In this document: piece by piece, positions 62,139-64,000 of the stretch
Numbering within the stretch: the stretch's first letter is position 1
How the letters are laid out: the number at the start of each line of letters is the position of its first letter
NCBI RefSeq assembly: GCF_900537075.1
Contig: NZ_UNRA01000003.1
Location: 411,082-475,081, forward strand
Origin: Tropicibacter sp. Alg240-R139
Lineage (GTDB): Bacteria > Pseudomonadota > Alphaproteobacteria > Rhodobacterales > Rhodobacteraceae
Reading direction: 5' to 3'
DNA: 64,000 nucleotides
Notes under the pieces: model-generated
What the model was told of the DNA's origin: nothing
Databases searched by the model: none
What the model saw: only the letters and a program-made list of their open reading frames with translations
Translations under genes and position numbers: made by a program

Positions 62139-64000
62139 ATGGCCGATCTTCCCAACAAGGCCCGCGTGGTCATCATCGGCGGCGGCGTCATTGGCTGCTC
62201 GGTGGCCTATCACCTGACCAAAAAGGGCTGGAACGACGTTGTGCTTTTGGAACGTAAGCAACTGACCAGCGGCACCACATGGCACGCGGCTGGCCTGATC
62301 GCGCAGCTGCGCGCGACGGCAAACATGACCAAATTGGCGAAATACAGCCAGGAGCTTTACGGAGATCTTGAGGCTGAAACTGGCGTTGCCACCGGTTTCA
62401 AACGCAACGGTTCGATCACCGTAGCCCTGACCGAAGAACGCAAGGAAGAGATTTACCGTCAGGCAGCCATGGCGCGTGCCTTTGGCGTCGAAGTTTACGA
62501 GATTTCCAACGAGCGTGTGGCCGAACTGTACCCGCATCTGAATGTCGAAGATGTCAAAGGCGCCGTACACTTGCCGCTTGACGGTCAGGGCGACCCGGCC
62601 AACATCGCGTTGGCGCTAGCCAAGGGCGCGCGTCAGCGCGGTGGTATCGTCAAAGAGCGAACCAAAGTCACCGACATTGTCCGTGATGGCCGCAAGGTTA
62701 CCGGTGTGGATTGGGTGTCGGACAATGGATTGGAAAGCGGTCACGTAGAATGCGACATGATCGTGAACTGCGCAGGCATGTGGGGCCACGAGGTTGGCCG
62801 GATGGCGGGCACCAACGTGCCGTTGCACGCCTGTGAGCACTTCTACATCGTGACCGAAGCCATCGAAAACCTGAGCCAGTTGCCAGTTCTACGGGTACCG
62901 GATGAATGCGCTTACTACAAAGAAGACGCAGGCAAGATGCTGCTCGGGGCATTTGAACCCAATGCCAAGCCATGGGCGATGAACGGTATCCCCGATACCT
63001 TTGAATTCGATCAGCTGCCCGAAGATTTCGATCACTTCGAGCCAATCCTGGAAGCCGCTTGCGAGCGGATGCCTATGTTGGCCGAGGCCGGTATTCACAC
63101 CTTCTTCAATGGGCCGGAAAGCTTTACGCCAGACGACGCCTATCACTTGGGTCTTGCTCCGGAAATGGACAACGTCTGGGTCGCGGCGGGCTTTAATTCC
63201 ATCGGCATCCAGTCTGCCGGTGGTGCAGGTCATGCGCTGGCCGAATGGATGGACAGCGGCGAGAAACCGTTCGACCTGGGCGATGTGGACATCAGCCGGA
63301 TGCAGCCGTTTCAGGGCAACAAGCAGTATCTGTTCGAGCGTTCGAAAGAGACCCTGGGTTTGCTCTACGCCGATCACTTCCCGTTCCGTCAAAAGGCGAC
63401 CGCGCGTGGCGTGCGCCGCACCCCGTTCCATCACCATCTGCTGGAAAACGGCGCGGTGATGGGCGAGCTGGCAGGTTGGGAACGGGCCAACTGGTTCGCG
63501 CGTGAGGGTCAGACGCCCGTGTATGAATACAGCTGGAAGCGCCAGAACTTCTTTGACAACGTCGCCCAAGAGCACAACGCAATCCGCACCAACGTCGGCA
63601 TGTACGACATGTCGTCTTTCGGCAAAATCCGCGTCGAAGGACCTGACGCGTGCGCGTTCATGAACTACATCGGCGGTGGCCAGTACGATGTGCCCGTGGG
63701 CAAGATCGTCTACACCCAGTTCCTGAACAGCCGCGCCGGGATCGAGGCGGATGTGACCGTCACCCGCCTGTCGGAAACCGCATATCTTGTGGTCACCCCG
63801 GCCGCGACCCGTCTGGCAGACGAAACATGGATGCGCCGCAACCAAGGCAACTTCAACGTGGTGATCACTGACGTGACTGCGGGTGAGGGCGTTCTGGCCG
63901 TCATGGGCCCCAACGCGCGCAAGCTGTTGCAGATGGTATCGCCCAACGACTTCTCGAACGAGGTGAACCCTTTTGGCACTGCGCAGGACATCGAACTGGG
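62139..64000 (+). CDS. FAD/GcvT-type dimethylglycine/sarcosine dehydrogenase-like protein (paralogue 2), 3' truncated by window edge
   Basis: Open from the ATG at 62139 to the right edge, 620 visible codons of an expected about 815; no internal stop, so the gene is intact as far as seen. N-terminus MADLPNKARVVIIGGGV with H49 in TTWHAAG for covalent FAD. The C-terminal GcvT-like part begins near residue 430 (MGELAGWERANWFAREGQ), closely like the same place in paralogue 1. This copy has the canonical WHAAGLIAQ continuation, so dimethylglycine is the better substrate guess. Next to the GbdR-like regulator. Confidence 0.9.
   Translation, partial: MADLPNKARVVIIGGGVIGCSVAYHLTKKGWNDVVLLERKQLTSGTTWHAAGLIAQLRATANMTKLAKYSQELYGDLEAETGVATGFKRNGSITVALTEERKEEIYRQAAMARAFGVEVYEISNERVAELYPHLNVEDVKGAVHLPLDGQGDPANIALALAKGARQRGGIVKERTKVTDIVRDGRKVTGVDWVSDNGLESGHVECDMIVNCAGMWGHEVGRMAGTNVPLHACEHFYIVTEAIENLSQLPVLRVPDECAYYKEDAGKMLLGAFEPNAKPWAMNGIPDTFEFDQLPEDFDHFEPILEAACERMPMLAEAGIHTFFNGPESFTPDDAYHLGLAPEMDNVWVAAGFNSIGIQSAGGAGHALAEWMDSGEKPFDLGDVDISRMQPFQGNKQYLFERSKETLGLLYADHFPFRQKATARGVRRTPFHHHLLENGAVMGELAGWERANWFAREGQTPVYEYSWKRQNFFDNVAQEHNAIRTNVGMYDMSSFGKIRVEGPDACAFMNYIGGGQYDVPVGKIVYTQFLNSRAGIEADVTVTRLSETAYLVVTPAATRLADETWMRRNQGNFNVVITDVTAGEGVLAVMGPNARKLLQMVSPNDFSNEVNPFGTAQDIEL

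Noticed and set aside
62889-63845. 318-codon minus-strand frame at the right end
   Set aside because: Antisense to the intact dehydrogenase frame that runs from 62139 to the edge.

Overview
The window looks like a chromosomal segment of an alphaproteobacterium of the Rhodobacterales, Roseobacter group (Ruegeria-like). The reasons are a CcrM-type GANTC methyltransferase with GANTC sites in its own leader, a Rhodobacteraceae-type porin, small overlapping operons, and a dense set of DUF721, DUF2125, DUF3576 and GcvT/FAD dehydrogenase genes typical of that group. No rRNA, tRNA, prophage, insertion sequence or CRISPR array was seen. Almost every gene is intact. The first gene is cut by the left edge and the last by the right edge.

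Layout. 1-7 kb: an AraC-type regulator, an IorAB molybdenum hydroxylase, a DUF427/cyclase fusion, and a membrane-anchored winged-helix regulator with small secreted proteins. 7-11 kb: rnhB, ccrM and a membrane adenylate cyclase. 11-20 kb: alkB, mutY, DUF721, a DsbA-like protein, a CoA transferase, then a lipid A/Kdo block (lpxK, a divergent waaA) with an inositol monophosphatase and pmbA. 20-27 kb: a DUF2125 protein, an SDR/crotonase/VOC operon, an HNH protein, a MscS channel and a flavoprotein. 27-33 kb: GST, holA-lptE-leuS, a DUF3576 lipoprotein and a very strongly codon-biased porin. 33-40 kb: yggS, an L,D-transpeptidase, ribA, a response regulator, a predicted small RNA, xthA, a YbbN-like thioredoxin, a Lon-N protein and Trm112. 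40-50 kb: a UbiH-like monooxygenase, amidase, aminotransferase, ftsK, lolA, a lytic transglycosylase, an AEC transporter and hspQ. 50-54.7 kb: ggt, an RsbW/RsbV-like pair, thiolase, a free-Met-sulfoxide reductase and DUF1294. 54.8-64 kb: a block whose content points to glycine betaine/dimethylglycine one-carbon metabolism: an XRE-cupin regulator, LysE, GFA, two paralogous FAD/GcvT dehydrogenases, a quinone reductase-like protein, a Zn-type homocysteine methyltransferase and a GbdR-like GlxA regulator.

Non-coding highlights. (1) A dispersed, structured repeat of about 130 bp occurs five times, each time exactly between two convergent genes. Its internal hairpins keep pairing although the bases differ between copies. 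(2) A small-RNA candidate of about 73 nt lies at 36988-37060. It has an FNR-type box centred at -41.5, a -10 element, a 5' hairpin, an unpaired anti-Shine-Dalgarno stretch and an intrinsic terminator. (3) Twin palindromes spaced about three helical turns apart lie upstream of the membrane winged-helix regulator operon. (4) Three GANTC sites cluster in front of ccrM. (5) A structured leader covers part of the ribosome binding site before the quinone reductase/homocysteine methyltransferase genes.

Starts were chosen by ribosome binding site, signal peptide and overlap with the upstream gene. All function calls are from sequence reading without database searches.
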